Source: Euryarchaeota archaeon UBA463 (GTDB lineage Archaea > Thermoplasmatota > Poseidoniia > Poseidoniales > Thalassarchaeaceae). Taken from it: a stretch of DNA of 64,000 bases. A program made the position numbers and the translations under genes. Shown here in pieces: positions 26,464-35,702 of the stretch; positions within the stretch are counted from its first letter, which is position 1; the number at the start of each line of letters is the position of its first letter. The notes beneath the pieces are model-generated. The model made no database searches and was not told the origin of the DNA. It was given only the letters and a program-made list of their open reading frames with translations. The DNA lies in the NCBI GenBank assembly GCA_002501805.1, contig DAOI01000011.1:11661-75660 (forward strand). Reading direction: 5' to 3'.

Positions 26464-27620
26464 TACAAAATTCCCCCCAGTCTAGTTTGATTTTTATGCA
26501 ATTCACCTGAACTGCATATTAGAACGCCCCCCATGCCTTCTACGAAGAAGTCGGAGTCTTCAGATGGGCCAACTAAAATATCGTCTTCGGAGTCTAAAAT
26601 TAGACCATCGTCCCCAGATATTGAAATAACGAAATTAGTGATATTGTTGGAGTAGAGCATACTAGCTGATGAGGGGATTGTCCCTGCAAGATTCTTAATT
26701 CCAATAATTTTCACTCCGTGTTTGACAACTGTTTCACCCGGAGAAGTCAGCTCGCAATTTCCGCCGACATCGGCATTCATATCTACAATCACTGTACCTT
26801 TCTTGAAGGAGCGCACGGCAGATTCGGGAATCGTGATGGGTGCGGGTCTGCCAAAAATTCTAGCTGTAGTAACTATGACATCGGCATCACTGGCTACTTC
26901 ACACACAGTATCATTTACCTTCTGGATAAATTCTGGCGTAAGGGGCTTAGCGTATCCGGACTCATCTTCGAAATCATCCATGCCCTCAACTTCGATGAAT
27001 CTGCCACCTACAGATTCAATCTGTTCGGCCGCAGATTTTCTAACATCAGATGCATATACTATCGCTCCAATTCGCTTAGCGGTTGCTATAGCCTGAAGTC
27101 CTGCAACACCACTGCCCATGATTACAAACTTTGCTGGCTTTACAGTTCCCGCACTGGTAGTCATCATTGGTATTGCCTTGGGAACCTCCGATGCACCGAT
27201 CAACACTGCTTTGTATCCAGATAAATTGTCTTGGCTAGAGTTTACATCCATAGATTGAGCTCTAGACAGCCTTCTTGGTATCATATCCATACTGATCAAT
27301 GTAATGCCAGAAGAGATGGCTTGCCTAACAGTATCTGGGTTCCTGAAAGGGTCAGCTACGCAAATTAGTACAGTGCCTTCGGAGATTCCTGACAAATCAG
27401 GAGTCCTGATGGACACTATCGTTTCACAGGATAATACATCTTCCCTTGAGCATATCTTGCCACCTCTTCCCTCATACTCCTCATTCGAGTGGTTTGCAGT
27501 GACTCCGGCATCTTTCTCTATGAATACTTCAAATCCAGACTTGGATAATTTGAGAATAGAGTTGGGCACTAAAGCTACTCTCATCTCCCCTTCTGGCTCT
27601 CTGAGAACTCCTAGTCGCAT
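26463..27620 (-). CDS. pntA: NAD(P) transhydrogenase subunit alpha, NAD-binding part
   Basis: Peripheral NAD(H)-binding dI subunit of 385 residues, related to alanine dehydrogenase. Visible features are the N-terminal LREPEGEMRVALVPNS, IPRLSRAQSMDVNSSQ, the dinucleotide fold GSGVAGLQAIATAKRIGA with VYASDVR, and the C-terminal NLAGTIPSSAS. It is the first gene of a tightly coupled pntA-pntA2-pntB operon. The divergent malate dehydrogenase gene begins 223 bp away, and this gap is the only sizeable promoter region nearby. Confidence 0.95.
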   Translation of the reverse strand: MRLGVLREPEGEMRVALVPNSILKLSKSGFEVFIEKDAGVTANHSNEEYEGRGGKICSREDVLSCETIVSIRTPDLSGISEGTVLICVADPFRNPDTVRQAISSGITLISMDMIPRRLSRAQSMDVNSSQDNLSGYKAVLIGASEVPKAIPMMTTSAGTVKPAKFVIMGSGVAGLQAIATAKRIGAIVYASDVRKSAAEQIESVGGRFIEVEGMDDFEDESGYAKPLTPEFIQKVNDTVCEVASDADVIVTTARIFGRPAPITIPESAVRSFKKGTVIVDMNADVGGNCELTSPGETVVKHGVKIIGIKNLAGTIPSSASMLYSNNITNFVISISGDDGLILDSEDDILVGPSEDSDFFVEGMGGVLICSSGELHKNQTRLGGIL

Positions 27621-27808
27621 AATATCACTCGTAGGTCTAAGACCAAGATTAAACTTCCGAGATGTTGGCGCTTATTGAAACCGTCGGCTCACTATTCTCA
27701 TTGTCCATGAACGATATTCCGAAGGCCCATACGGAATGTTCTGTCGCAAAGTGCTAATACTCCAATCACTACCGCCGGTACGAGGGGAGATAGTGTCCAC
27801 AGATTCTA

Positions 27809-27816
27809 CTAAAAAT
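27809..27816 (+). promoter_or_regulatory. TATA box of the malate dehydrogenase gene
   Basis: CTAAAAAT(A) lies about 28-35 bases before the ATG at 27844, so transcription would start within a few bases of the start codon. A leaderless or nearly leaderless mRNA is therefore likely. The rest of the 27621-27843 gap shows no gene or RNA I can recognise and should also hold the promoter of the transhydrogenase operon on the other strand. Confidence 0.4.
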
Positions 27817-27843
27817 ACGGACGTTGATGTTACGAAAGGCTGT

Positions 27844-28824
27844 ATGAATAAATCAATTCGTGTTGCTGTTACAGGAGCAGCTGGAAACATTGGTTATGCT
27901 CTGTTGTGGAGGATAGCGAGCGGGGATTGTTTTGGACCGACCCAACCGGTTAATCTGCAGCTTCTCGAGATACCACCTGGTATGCAACGTCTGGATGGAG
28001 TAATGATGGAGCTGAATGACTCTGCATTTCCTCTTATCCACGGCATAATAGGTACAGATGATCCCAATATTGCATTTCAAGATGCAGATGTGATTTTTCT
28101 AGTTGGTTCACGGCCCAGAACTAAAGACATGGACAGATCTGATCTGGTAGCGGCAAATGGGCCTATTTTTGTCGGACAGGGTAAGGCGATAGAATCGGTA
28201 GCGTCCCCGAGTGTGAAGGTAATTACGGTGGGTAACCCCTGCAATACTAATGCACTGATAGCCTGTGCTAATGCACCGAGTATACCTTCTCGGCAGTTTA
28301 CTGCAATGACTCGCCTAGATCAGAATAGAGCTGTTGGGCAAATAGCAGAACGCGCCGGAGTTCCTGCTTCAGACATTAGAGATGTATTCATCTGGGGCAA
28401 TCATGCCAATACAATGTATCCGGACCCTCGTTTCGCTACCATTGAGGGCGTGCCCATAACTGACCTGTTTGACTCAGAATGGTTGCAAGGCCAGTTCATA
28501 GAAACTGTTTCAACTCGTGGAAAGGCCATCATTGTAGCTAGGGGGGCATCTTCTGCAGCCTCTGCGGCATCAGCTGCTATAGACCATATGAGGGACTGGT
28601 GGCAGGGATCTAACGGCCGAATAGTATCTATGGCCATTCCCTCTGAGGGATGGTACGGCGTTCCTGAAGGAATAGTTTTCAGTTTCCCATGTAGATGTGA
28701 AAATGGAGATATTATGGTAGTCGAAGACCTTCCTATAGATGCATTTACACAGTCAAAGATAGATGAGAATATTGCAGTCCTTTTGGAAGAAAGAAATGCG
28801 GTCAGCGAACTATTGAGAAGTTAG
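27844..28824 (+). CDS. mdh: Malate dehydrogenase, cytosolic type
   Basis: Interconverts malate and oxaloacetate in the TCA cycle. From the ATG at 27844 it has 326 residues, the standard length of the cytosolic/bacterial NAD-dependent group. Motifs are GAAGNIGYAL (11-20), the active-site loop with Arg90, Arg92 and Arg98 (GSRPRTKDMDR), TVGNPCNTNA, MTRLDQNRA and the catalytic His187 in WGNHANTMYPD. Glu42 after the second strand favours NAD over NADP. Many archaea use a lactate-dehydrogenase-like MDH instead, so this form suggests bacterial ancestry. It abuts the next gene without a gap. Confidence 0.94.
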   Translation: MNKSIRVAVTGAAGNIGYALLWRIASGDCFGPTQPVNLQLLEIPPGMQRLDGVMMELNDSAFPLIHGIIGTDDPNIAFQDADVIFLVGSRPRTKDMDRSDLVAANGPIFVGQGKAIESVASPSVKVITVGNPCNTNALIACANAPSIPSRQFTAMTRLDQNRAVGQIAERAGVPASDIRDVFIWGNHANTMYPDPRFATIEGVPITDLFDSEWLQGQFIETVSTRGKAIIVARGASSAASAASAAIDHMRDWWQGSNGRIVSMAIPSEGWYGVPEGIVFSFPCRCENGDIMVVEDLPIDAFTQSKIDENIAVLLEERNAVSELLRS

Positions 28825-29595
28825 ATGGGTGTATCAATGGGCAAGCATGTTTACCTAGAGTCGGATGGTAAACTGCTGTTAGTGTACAGTGATGGCAGTG
28901 GTCCAGCAATCCCCCAGATGGGAAGAGTTGAATATGATTCGAGCTCAGAACTGATACGCTTACCGACTGCAGAGGAGTTAGAGAGTTTTGGAATTCCCTG
29001 GGAAGAGATTCGTACCAACAGGTTTAGACTTGCTCAGGAGGACCATGTCGTAACTCACGGAAAGCCGCTAATTGACTGGCCGGGCGAATGGGCATGGAAG
29101 GATTCTGTAATTAGTGATAATGCCGTTGACCCGGTTGCTAGAGAATCCGTATACAGAACTATACACAGAGTAGTCAGTAAGGTACTAATTTTGAATTCGA
29201 AAAGAGAGGTTTTGATGGCGAAGGTTTCAAGAGGATTTTTTACGGGTTGCTGGACACTTCCGGGTGGTTTCGTCGATTATGGTGAGCACCCTCGAGAAGC
29301 GGCAATCAGGGAAGCCAAAGAGGAGCTTGGTATTGATATCGCTATTGAAGATCCTAAGGGTGAAACTGGCGAGTCTTTTGGTGATGACGATGGCGCATAT
29401 ATCCGTGAAGAAATTTTTACTGAGGATGGGATAAATTGGATTTCATTTACGTACAAATGCCATGCAGAAATCGAGCATGAAGAAATTACTCCTAAGCAAG
29501 ATGAGATTGAGGAGGCGATGTGGTTCAGCATCTCAGATGCTATAGATAATGCAGTATCTATATTTGATATTGAGGCACTTAATAGACTGAAATAA
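28825..29595 (+). CDS. NUDIX hydrolase
   Basis: Hydrolase of nucleoside-diphosphate derivatives, 256 residues. The complete Nudix box GGFVDYGEHPREAAIREAKEELGI (given as positions 147-170) has all catalytic Glu residues in REAKEELG. The N-terminal 110 residues form a separate domain without zinc cysteines, ending in a segment like that of NADH pyrophosphatases (SVYRTIHRVVSKVLILNSK). The substrate is unknown; NADH or ADP-ribose are reasonable guesses. The start could be 28825 or the ATG at 28837. It directly follows mdh, and its stop codon abuts the 3' end of the convergent tRNA-Pro. Confidence 0.88.
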   Translation: MGVSMGKHVYLESDGKLLLVYSDGSGPAIPQMGRVEYDSSSELIRLPTAEELESFGIPWEEIRTNRFRLAQEDHVVTHGKPLIDWPGEWAWKDSVISDNAVDPVARESVYRTIHRVVSKVLILNSKREVLMAKVSRGFFTGCWTLPGGFVDYGEHPREAAIREAKEELGIDIAIEDPKGETGESFGDDDGAYIREEIFTEDGINWISFTYKCHAEIEHEEITPKQDEIEEAMWFSISDAIDNAVSIFDIEALNRLK

Positions 29596-29673
29596 TGGTG
29601 GGCCCGCCTGGATTCGAACCAGGGTCAAATGCTCCCAAAGCATCTAGCATAGACCAGACTAACCCACGGGCCC
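29596..29673 (-). tRNA. tRNA-Pro (anticodon TGG)
   Basis: On the minus strand a full cloverleaf is readable. The acceptor stem is GGGCCCG paired with CGGGCCC, the discriminator is A, and CCA is encoded at the 3' end (29596-29598). The anticodon stem GATGC/GCATT encloses the loop TTTGGGA, giving anticodon TGG with G37, as usual for proline tRNAs. The T arm is CCTGG-TTCGAAT-CCAGG. The D arm is weak but contains the AGTCTGGTCTA loop. No intron is seen. The encoded CCA touches the stop codon of the NUDIX gene on the other strand. Confidence 0.96.
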
Positions 29674-29706
29674 CTATGGATGCGCAAGGCATCTCTTGAA
29701 TGAACG

Positions 29707-30123
29707 TTACTGGAGAACCGACCAAGAGTTATTTGGATTTCTAAGAACCATAGAAGATGTTTCTAGAAGCTCCATCAACCTCTCTGGACTCATTTTTTCG
29801 AGGTTTAATGTAATCATTGATTCATTTACTGAGCTAAGAGTGACTGAGTCATCCGGTAGTTTGGCAAGAGACAAAATTTTCTGGATATCATCACTGGTAA
29901 GTCCCTCGTTGGAACGTTCAGATTTTTCATATGATGCTAATCTTGATGATAGCTCACTGATAATCTCATCAGGAACATTTGCCTTGGACACCGCATCCCT
30001 TAATTCTGAAGATGAGGAGAAGGATTTGATAGTGGATAGAGATGTTTTTTTGTTACATCTTGGGCATTTGGAATTTGAGTTGGACCTGGATCCGAAATTC
30101 CTTCCGCATTGGCATCTCAGCAT
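29707..30123 (-). CDS. Small protein with N-terminal zinc ribbon
   Basis: Family not recognised. The protein has about 138 residues. It opens with MLRCQCGRNFGS and CPRCNKK, giving CxC and CxxC pairs that probably bind zinc, followed by a helical region rich in Ser and Glu with no clear domain. The start was chosen at the ATG at 30123 because GGAGGT, an excellent ribosome-binding site, lies 9 bases before it; upstream in-frame codons (ATG 30141, TTG 30189) lack this. It lies 33 bp from tRNA-Pro on the same strand and could share its transcript. The function is unknown. Confidence 0.65.
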   Translation of the reverse strand: MLRCQCGRNFGSRSNSNSKCPRCNKKTSLSTIKSFSSSSELRDAVSKANVPDEIISELSSRLASYEKSERSNEGLTSDDIQKILSLAKLPDDSVTLSSVNESMITLNLEKMSPERLMELLETSSMVLRNPNNSWSVLQ

Positions 30124-30204
30124 TACCCAAATACCTCCCATGAATTTGAATAAAATCCGAGGTACAAGAGGTTGACTGATTAATCCCAACCCAGACAGAG
30201 TACT

Positions 30205-30474
30205 ATGAGTGGCGTTATTCGAGCGATTGGCTGGATAGTTTCTCTAGTCTTAATCATACTATCTTTGTATTCCATAATATCATCCGGAGAAGTAGGGCAT
30301 CAATCTTGGATTTTCCTGCTATTAATACCATTTTCCGTTTCATTAGCACTATCATCTAAAGGAGGAGAAATTGATCCACACAATATCTCTGAAGAATGGG
30401 ATGAGGATGAAAAGGCCGATGTTGAGAAGAATCTTCAAGCCGGAGACTTTGGATTCGATACGCCCGTTCTTTAA
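30205..30474 (+). CDS. Small membrane protein with two helices
   Basis: Family not recognised. The 89-residue protein has two hydrophobic helices (about 6-24 and 33-50) and an acidic C-terminal tail (EEWDEDEKADVEKN), probably cytoplasmic. It is divergent from the zinc-ribbon gene and ends exactly where the convergent aCPSF1 gene ends. The clear membrane pattern makes it a likely real gene; no function can be given. Confidence 0.6.
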   Translation: MSGVIRAIGWIVSLVLIILSLYSIISSGEVGHQSWIFLLLIPFSVSLALSSKGGEIDPHNISEEWDEDEKADVEKNLQAGDFGFDTPVL

Positions 30475-32394
30475 TCACACCAGGCGGAGGGTTTCAAGAT
30501 TATCAGGCGCATATGTCTGTACTTTGAATCTCTCTCTAAGTCCTTTTCTGAAGGCGTTGCAGGTTTGTGGATCTCCATGGTGACAAATTATCTTCCTAGG
30601 GGTGGGGTTTAGCGCTTTGACATAGTCCATTAGCTGATTTCTATCTGAGTGTCCACTGAACCCGTCGATAATCACCATATTGCAACGAACATCGATCATT
30701 AGCGTCTGGCCTTTGTCGACCAAAGGAACTTGCGAGTGTCCATCTTGGAGCCTCCTCCCCAGGGTTCCAGATGCCTGATATCCTACGAAGCAAAGTGTAT
30801 TTCCTGGTTCGGGGGCCCAGTACTTGAAATATTCAACAATTGGGCCACCTGTCATCATTCCGCTTGTTGCCAAGACAATGCAGGGTGTTGGGTCTAGAAG
30901 TATTGATTCTCTTTGTTCCCTAGACTCGACTTGCCTAAACCACTTTGAATTAAATGGGTTCTCAGAGCCTCCTCTCAGCATCTTTCCTCTGAGGTCCTTA
31001 TTCAGATAGTTGGGATGGCTAGTGTGAATGGCTGTCGCCTCTGAAATCATTCCGTCTAGCCAGACAGTAACTGGCGTAACCTTCTCAGATTTGAATAGTT
31101 CATCAATGGCCATCATTACCTCTTGTGATCTCCCCACTGCAAATACAGGGCAGAAAATTTTACCCTTTCTTGATAAGGTATCTATGATCAAATCTTGTAG
31201 ATCTTGAGTAGCTTGTTGCCTGGTTGGTTGGATACTCTGTGGGCCACCATATGTGGATTCTATTACTAGCGTGTCAACCTTGTTGAATCTAACTGTAGCC
31301 GCGTCGAATAACCAAGATTTCTCATATTTTATATCTCCAGAGAATAGTAGTTTGTGCTCAGTTCTACCTTCACCAATTTGCATGTAGACACTTGACGAGC
31401 CGAGAATATGTCCAGCGTTTTCCATGGTTATTTTAATGTCAGGAGCTATGTCTGTCTTCTCTCCCCAATTTACATCGACCACATGTTTGATACATTCCTG
31501 AATATCGGATTTTGAGTATGGGGCTTCATTTCCTTCTGCTTGTGCCACTTTAATATAATCCATCTGTAATAGAGTCATTAAATCCCTAGTTGGTTGAGTG
31601 CAGTAAACAGGACCTTTGTAACCATATCTGAATAGAACCGGGAGCATCCCAATATGATCAACGTGAGCGTGAGTGATTACGACGGCGTCGATATTATCCA
31701 GGGGAAGCATCTCAGGGGCGGCAAAGAAAGGTTGGACCTCACTTCTGTTACTAGTTGGTTTTGCACCGCAATCAACAAGAACCTTGGACTCATTGGTAGT
31801 AACCAGATGCATAGCTCTTCCAACCTCTCTGTATGAGCCGAGTGCGGTAACCCTGACCCACGATGGACCGGGCCTTTGAGGCCTGTATATCCTAGTGCCA
31901 AATTTTCTGAGGAGAGTTTTCCTTTCATCGGCTAGCTCTTTTCTGAATCTCCTAATATCCGTCTGAGTCCTGCTTTCTCTCGCAGGTGCCCTAACAACGT
32001 TTACCAGCCATCCAATATCGTTTCTAAGCTGTTGGATGTTAGCTCCTTTCTGACCTACTGCTGACTTGGGGTCATCAGCTTCAATTGTGACTTCAGATAA
32101 AGCTGGATCTAGCCAGATTCGTCTAATTAGAGCTTCTTCTGGCATTATTCTTGAAACCGCATCATTAACCTCACTCTCACTTGAAAGTAGATCTGGATGT
32201 GGCCTGATAACAACTCTTCTTCTTATGGCCTTAGCGATCTTAACTGTAAGGCTCTGCCCTCCTGCTCCTCCGAATGATGCAGGATCCTTAGTAATAACAG
32301 AAATAGAGCCAGCTTCCAGATCAACGTCATATTCTGTTCCTTCGGGAACAATTTTTCTAATTTTATTCTTAATTTCTGAGAAAGTAAGCCTCAT
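30475..32394 (-). CDS. fttA: aCPSF1 / FttA: KH-domain beta-CASP ribonuclease and termination factor
   Basis: Archaeal relative of eukaryotic CPSF73, 639 residues. It cleaves nascent RNA after U-rich sites and drives transcription termination. Two N-terminal KH-type RNA-binding domains (about 1-140, with DPKSAVGQKGANIQQL) are followed by the metallo-beta-lactamase domain with HAHVDHIG. The beta-CASP region comes next (FSGDIKYEKSWLFD, VIESTYGG, FAVGRSQE, ATSGMMTGGP, DGFSGHSDR, ICHHGDP), so all catalytic motifs are kept. It is downstream of psmB on the same strand after a 64 bp gap, a pairing seen in other archaea. Confidence 0.95.
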   Translation of the reverse strand: MRLTFSEIKNKIRKIVPEGTEYDVDLEAGSISVITKDPASFGGAGGQSLTVKIAKAIRRRVVIRPHPDLLSSESEVNDAVSRIMPEEALIRRIWLDPALSEVTIEADDPKSAVGQKGANIQQLRNDIGWLVNVVRAPARESRTQTDIRRFRKELADERKTLLRKFGTRIYRPQRPGPSWVRVTALGSYREVGRAMHLVTTNESKVLVDCGAKPTSNRSEVQPFFAAPEMLPLDNIDAVVITHAHVDHIGMLPVLFRYGYKGPVYCTQPTRDLMTLLQMDYIKVAQAEGNEAPYSKSDIQECIKHVVDVNWGEKTDIAPDIKITMENAGHILGSSSVYMQIGEGRTEHKLLFSGDIKYEKSWLFDAATVRFNKVDTLVIESTYGGPQSIQPTRQQATQDLQDLIIDTLSRKGKIFCPVFAVGRSQEVMMAIDELFKSEKVTPVTVWLDGMISEATAIHTSHPNYLNKDLRGKMLRGGSENPFNSKWFRQVESREQRESILLDPTPCIVLATSGMMTGGPIVEYFKYWAPEPGNTLCFVGYQASGTLGRRLQDGHSQVPLVDKGQTLMIDVRCNMVIIDGFSGHSDRNQLMDYVKALNPTPRKIICHHGDPQTCNAFRKGLRERFKVQTYAPDNLETLRLV

Positions 32395-32458
32395 TATTTC
32401 ACTTCCTGCTCACGCTAGCTTTCCTGTTAACAACAGGTAAGTGCACTAAGCGTGAATT

Positions 32459-33085
32459 TCAAAGAGCTTTGATGAGATTGGAAACCTCATCTTCTGACAA
32501 TTGTCTAAAGCCAGATTCTGGAGTAATTACAGCGAGATCCATGCCATTACCGCTAGCGGCATCTCTCTGTGCTGATGCTAACAGTGCCTTTGCGGCAACC
32601 CTAAGGGCTTCCTTCTCAGACATATCGAGTTTGAATTGATCTTCCAGAACTCCATACATGTAAGGACTGCCTGACCCAGTAGCGCAGTAAACATCTGGAA
32701 TGGATCCGCCTGCAGAGTCTATGCTGTAAACACTCGACCCTGAACTGTCGACTCCTACGATAAGTAATTGGACATAGTGTGGCCTACCAACTAGAATATT
32801 GGCAGTTAATGTTGCTGCCCCTTTGACAGTCATCGGTTTACCCTGCTTTAGCTCATACAGCTTCAATTCGGCAGATAGAGTTCTAGAGAGGGATTGTGCA
32901 TGGCCCACAAGGCCAGCGGTAGTTAGAGCAACATAGTCTGAAATATCGAACAATTTCTTGACACTCTTGTTTGCAATGAAGTGCCCCATGGTAGCCCTAT
33001 GATCTGCACCGACTACTACGCCGCCATCAAAGGTAATTCCAATAGTACTGGTACCTGTCTTAACTGCATCAAGTGTGGGATCCAT
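32459..33085 (-). CDS. psmB: Proteasome beta subunit
   Basis: Catalytic subunit of the 20S proteasome. From the ATG at 33085 it has 208 residues with an 11-residue propeptide ending AVKTG. Autocleavage would expose Thr12 (TSTIGITFDGG) as the nucleophile, and Asp28 and Lys44 occupy the positions of Asp17 and Lys33 of the mature enzyme. GGTGAC just before the ATG can serve as ribosome-binding site; the longer frame would need a TTG at 33112. The alpha subunit is not in the window. It is divergent from sepF with a 150 bp gap. Confidence 0.95.
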   Translation of the reverse strand: MDPTLDAVKTGTSTIGITFDGGVVVGADHRATMGHFIANKSVKKLFDISDYVALTTAGLVGHAQSLSRTLSAELKLYELKQGKPMTVKGAATLTANILVGRPHYVQLLIVGVDSSGSSVYSIDSAGGSIPDVYCATGSGSPYMYGVLEDQFKLDMSEKEALRVAAKALLASAQRDAASGNGMDLAVITPESGFRQLSEDEVSNLIKAL

Positions 33086-33235
33086 AGTGTCACCGCCGGT
33101 GAGTGCCGACAACCTCTTCTCAGGACAGCCCCTTATGAATCCGACGGGACCAAGGTTTGAGAAAACCCCTAACTTGCTATTCTAATCGTAGGTTGGGACC
33201 GGATAAATCAAGGAGCATCTGTATTTTGCAGAGAC

Positions 33236-33625
33236 GTGGCAAGAGGGGGGCGTAAGGAGCCGAAGTGGATTGAGGTGAGAGAATCTGAGCCAAATGTGGA
33301 CACTATGGCCCCAGGCCAAGATTATCACGACCTCGGAACTTCTTACCCCGATGCACCCGTTCCAAGAGTCGTTGGCGACGTTGTTATCAGGAGGTGCGAA
33401 CTTGATGACCTAACTGGAATCTCTGAATTGATGAATTGGATTTCTGATGGCGATATGGTGATAGTAAAGATGGGTGAAATAATAAAAAATGACCTAGAGC
33501 TCAATGTGGCTGTAAATAAAATTCAAAGATTTGTTGAAGACGATATAGCTGGCGAGGTTGTCAGACTAGGAGATAGGCGTCTACTACTTCTGCCTTCGAG
33601 CTTCACGAGTGGAATTAGTAATTGA
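33236..33625 (+). CDS. sepF: SepF-like cell division protein
   Basis: Archaeal SepF anchors FtsZ at the membrane in archaea that divide with FtsZ. The 129-residue protein has a variable N-terminus and then the SepF core GDVVIRRCELDDLTGISELMNWI...GDMVIVKMGEI...NKIQRFVEDDIAGEVVRLGDRRLLLLPSSF (positions 47-124), the usual ferredoxin-like dimer domain. The start is a GTG; an ATG at 33305 would cut off the N-terminal segment that may bind membrane. It is followed within 10 bp by the ZPR1 gene. No ftsZ is present here. Confidence 0.82.
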   Translation: MARGGRKEPKWIEVRESEPNVDTMAPGQDYHDLGTSYPDAPVPRVVGDVVIRRCELDDLTGISELMNWISDGDMVIVKMGEIIKNDLELNVAVNKIQRFVEDDIAGEVVRLGDRRLLLLPSSFTSGISN

Positions 33626-33633
33626 GGGTCATT

Positions 33634-34230
33634 ATGGAGAGTCAGGTAGAGCAGTCATGCCCGATTTGTGGTACGGAGAATAGTCTTAAGATGTTGGCAC
33701 ACACCTCTGAAATACCTTATTTTGGAGAGCACACGCAAATCACAATGTCGTGCCATAGTTGTGGTTGGAGAGTTACCGATTTTATACCAGCTGAGGGGAA
33801 GAAGGCCGGTTCATGGAAATTAGTTGTAAGTTCTACGGAGCACATTAGTTCTAGGGTAGTAAGATCGTCCTCGTGTACTGTAAGGATAGTTGAGCTTGGT
33901 CTGGAGGTAACTCCGGGTTCGAGTTCTACTGGATATATATCCAATGTAGAGGGCGTTTTAGATAGATTTTCTAGTGCAATAGGAACGATTAGGAGACAGG
34001 CGGATGCGGAAGGGGATGGAGATATTTTGAAAAAATGCGATGAGCTTCTTTCGAAGATTGATATGGTAAAGAATGGTCGCCTCACTGTAACTTTGGAACT
34101 ACTCGATCCTGTTGGCCACAGTCAAATTCTACATGAAGAGGCTGTATCTTCAGAAATTTCAGATGAGGATGCAAGGGAATTGGATCCGGGGCCGGTATAT
34201 CCAGTTTTTGATGTCTCAAGTGATAATTAG
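33634..34230 (+). CDS. ZPR1-type zinc finger protein
   Basis: Archaeal homologue of one half of eukaryotic ZPR1, which binds the translation factor EF1A in eukaryotes. The 198-residue protein has the zinc finger CPICGTE...CHSCGW (CxxC, 30 residues, CxxC) with EIPYFGEH between. The beta-sandwich domain follows, with GYISNVEGVLDRF typical of the family. The ATG at 34 bases into line 33601, base 33634, has GAGGGT six bases upstream. It follows sepF by 8 bp and converges with trpS, overlapping it by 4 bp. Confidence 0.88.
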   Translation: MESQVEQSCPICGTENSLKMLAHTSEIPYFGEHTQITMSCHSCGWRVTDFIPAEGKKAGSWKLVVSSTEHISSRVVRSSSCTVRIVELGLEVTPGSSSTGYISNVEGVLDRFSSAIGTIRRQADAEGDGDILKKCDELLSKIDMVKNGRLTVTLELLDPVGHSQILHEEAVSSEISDEDARELDPGPVYPVFDVSSDN

Positions 34231-35609
34231 ACAGAGTCATGAGAGATGAACTCATGAGTCCTATCCCTCCAATACTCTCTTTTCTCAGAGATTTCTTCCA
34301 ACCACGTGGAGGCTTTGTCGATACATAATTTCTTAATCTCCCCAGCTAACATTCTGCCACTTTCGTAATCTCTCCTAATCTCGGCTATTGCAGAGTCTTC
34401 CTGCTCAAAGAAGAACTTCAGGTATTGGAAAGAGATATCTTTGGAACAGTCACCGCCTAGTCTTCTGTGTTCCTCAACTGTAGACTTCCCCCCGCTAATA
34501 GCCCTGTTGACCTTCTTAGACATCGCCTCGACGGAGTCTGTCATGAAGATCGTAGTTTCAGGCTTTGAAGAGGACATTTTACCCCCGGTCATTCCTGGGG
34601 CGAATCTATGATAGGTTGAGCAGGGGGGCATTAGCCCTAGGCCTCCTAGGTTTCTTTCAAATCGCAATAACTGCATTCTAATTAGATTCTTGTCTGACCT
34701 AGTTGCCCCTGGAATATCTATTGTTCCATGCTTTGGATTGGATGAAAAGTCAGCGAAACCAAGTGGAGAGATTAAGTCAATTATTTTGCTGAAAATAACA
34801 TCCCTTGAAGAACGGTCTAACCTACCGTTACTATCAACACCGAAAATTGCAGAATTGTCGGGTTGCATAGACAGTGAGACAGTTAGGCCACCTGATTTTT
34901 TCTCCTTAATATTAAACCAATTAGTCTTGCCAACAATATCCCTAGTAAGTCTGAGATGTGGATCTTGATCAATTCCAACTGGGACTACAATAGGCCTGAG
35001 GCCACCAAAATCATCAAGCTGTGGATGGACGATGTCCCCAACTTGTACTAGAGGTGCCTGGACGTGAGCTAAATTAGTCTCACCTGTAAAGCCATAAATA
35101 GACTCAAACTCAGATAGATTGGTCCTCCTACCTAGTGTGAAACCGAGTCTCTGAACTTCTGGCCTAGAGCTCTGGAAATATACTTCAGTCTCTGATGGGT
35201 CTAAGCCTAAAGCAGCATAGTTCAGAACATATTCCTCTAATGCGGTCTTGCGCCCTTGAGCTATAGAGGTCCCACGGGTTGCTAATGCTTCGAGATCAGC
35301 TACTGCAACGGTGACATCGGCTCCGTGTCCTTGGAACCACTTAACTTGCTCAATTACCATGCTATGCCCCAGATGCATCCTTCCACTGGGCATTAGACCA
35401 GTCAGTACGCCCAAAGGCGACTTGTCCCTTATGGAACGTATTGCTACATCTAAGTCCCTGTGGGCGAAAACAACACCTCTACGATGAAGCATGCCCGGAT
35501 TGGGAATTGTGCTTTGATCGACCAATTCAAGGCCAAATTGATTAACAATTCTGGAGTAGTCGGTTTCTCCGTCCGAAGACCATGGGTCAATACCGACGTC
35601 CTCGTTCAT
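34227..35609 (-). CDS. trpS: Tryptophanyl-tRNA synthetase, archaeal/eukaryotic type
   Basis: Class Ic synthetase of 460 residues. HIGH appears as HLGH at 79-82 in LMPSGRMHLGH, and KMSKS as KMSSS at 344-348 in TGGKMSSSKPETTIFMTD, the archaeal TrpS form. AVADLEAL and DQDPHLRLTRDI, both typical of TrpS/TyrS, are present. A second synthetase would be needed for tyrosine and is not here. The protein is longer than compact bacterial TrpS, as usual for archaea. It is divergent from the saccharopine-dehydrogenase-like gene. Confidence 0.93.
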   Translation of the reverse strand: MNEDVGIDPWSSDGETDYSRIVNQFGLELVDQSTIPNPGMLHRRGVVFAHRDLDVAIRSIRDKSPLGVLTGLMPSGRMHLGHSMVIEQVKWFQGHGADVTVAVADLEALATRGTSIAQGRKTALEEYVLNYAALGLDPSETEVYFQSSRPEVQRLGFTLGRRTNLSEFESIYGFTGETNLAHVQAPLVQVGDIVHPQLDDFGGLRPIVVPVGIDQDPHLRLTRDIVGKTNWFNIKEKKSGGLTVSLSMQPDNSAIFGVDSNGRLDRSSRDVIFSKIIDLISPLGFADFSSNPKHGTIDIPGATRSDKNLIRMQLLRFERNLGGLGLMPPCSTYHRFAPGMTGGKMSSSKPETTIFMTDSVEAMSKKVNRAISGGKSTVEEHRRLGGDCSKDISFQYLKFFFEQEDSAIAEIRRDYESGRMLAGEIKKLCIDKASTWLEEISEKREYWRDRTHEFISHDSV

Positions 35610-35702
35610 GAGTGTTGGAATGTATGGTCCTCAATCAAGTCATCGCTGTTAAAGGACTCAAAATAGCGAACCGAAGGTGCAATAGGTCGTTGCCGGTCCC
35701 GC

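Noticed and set aside
26718..27224. 168-residue plus-strand frame inside pntA
   Set aside because: Antisense to the strongly conserved pntA; Cys/Tyr/Ser-rich translation with no recognisable domain.
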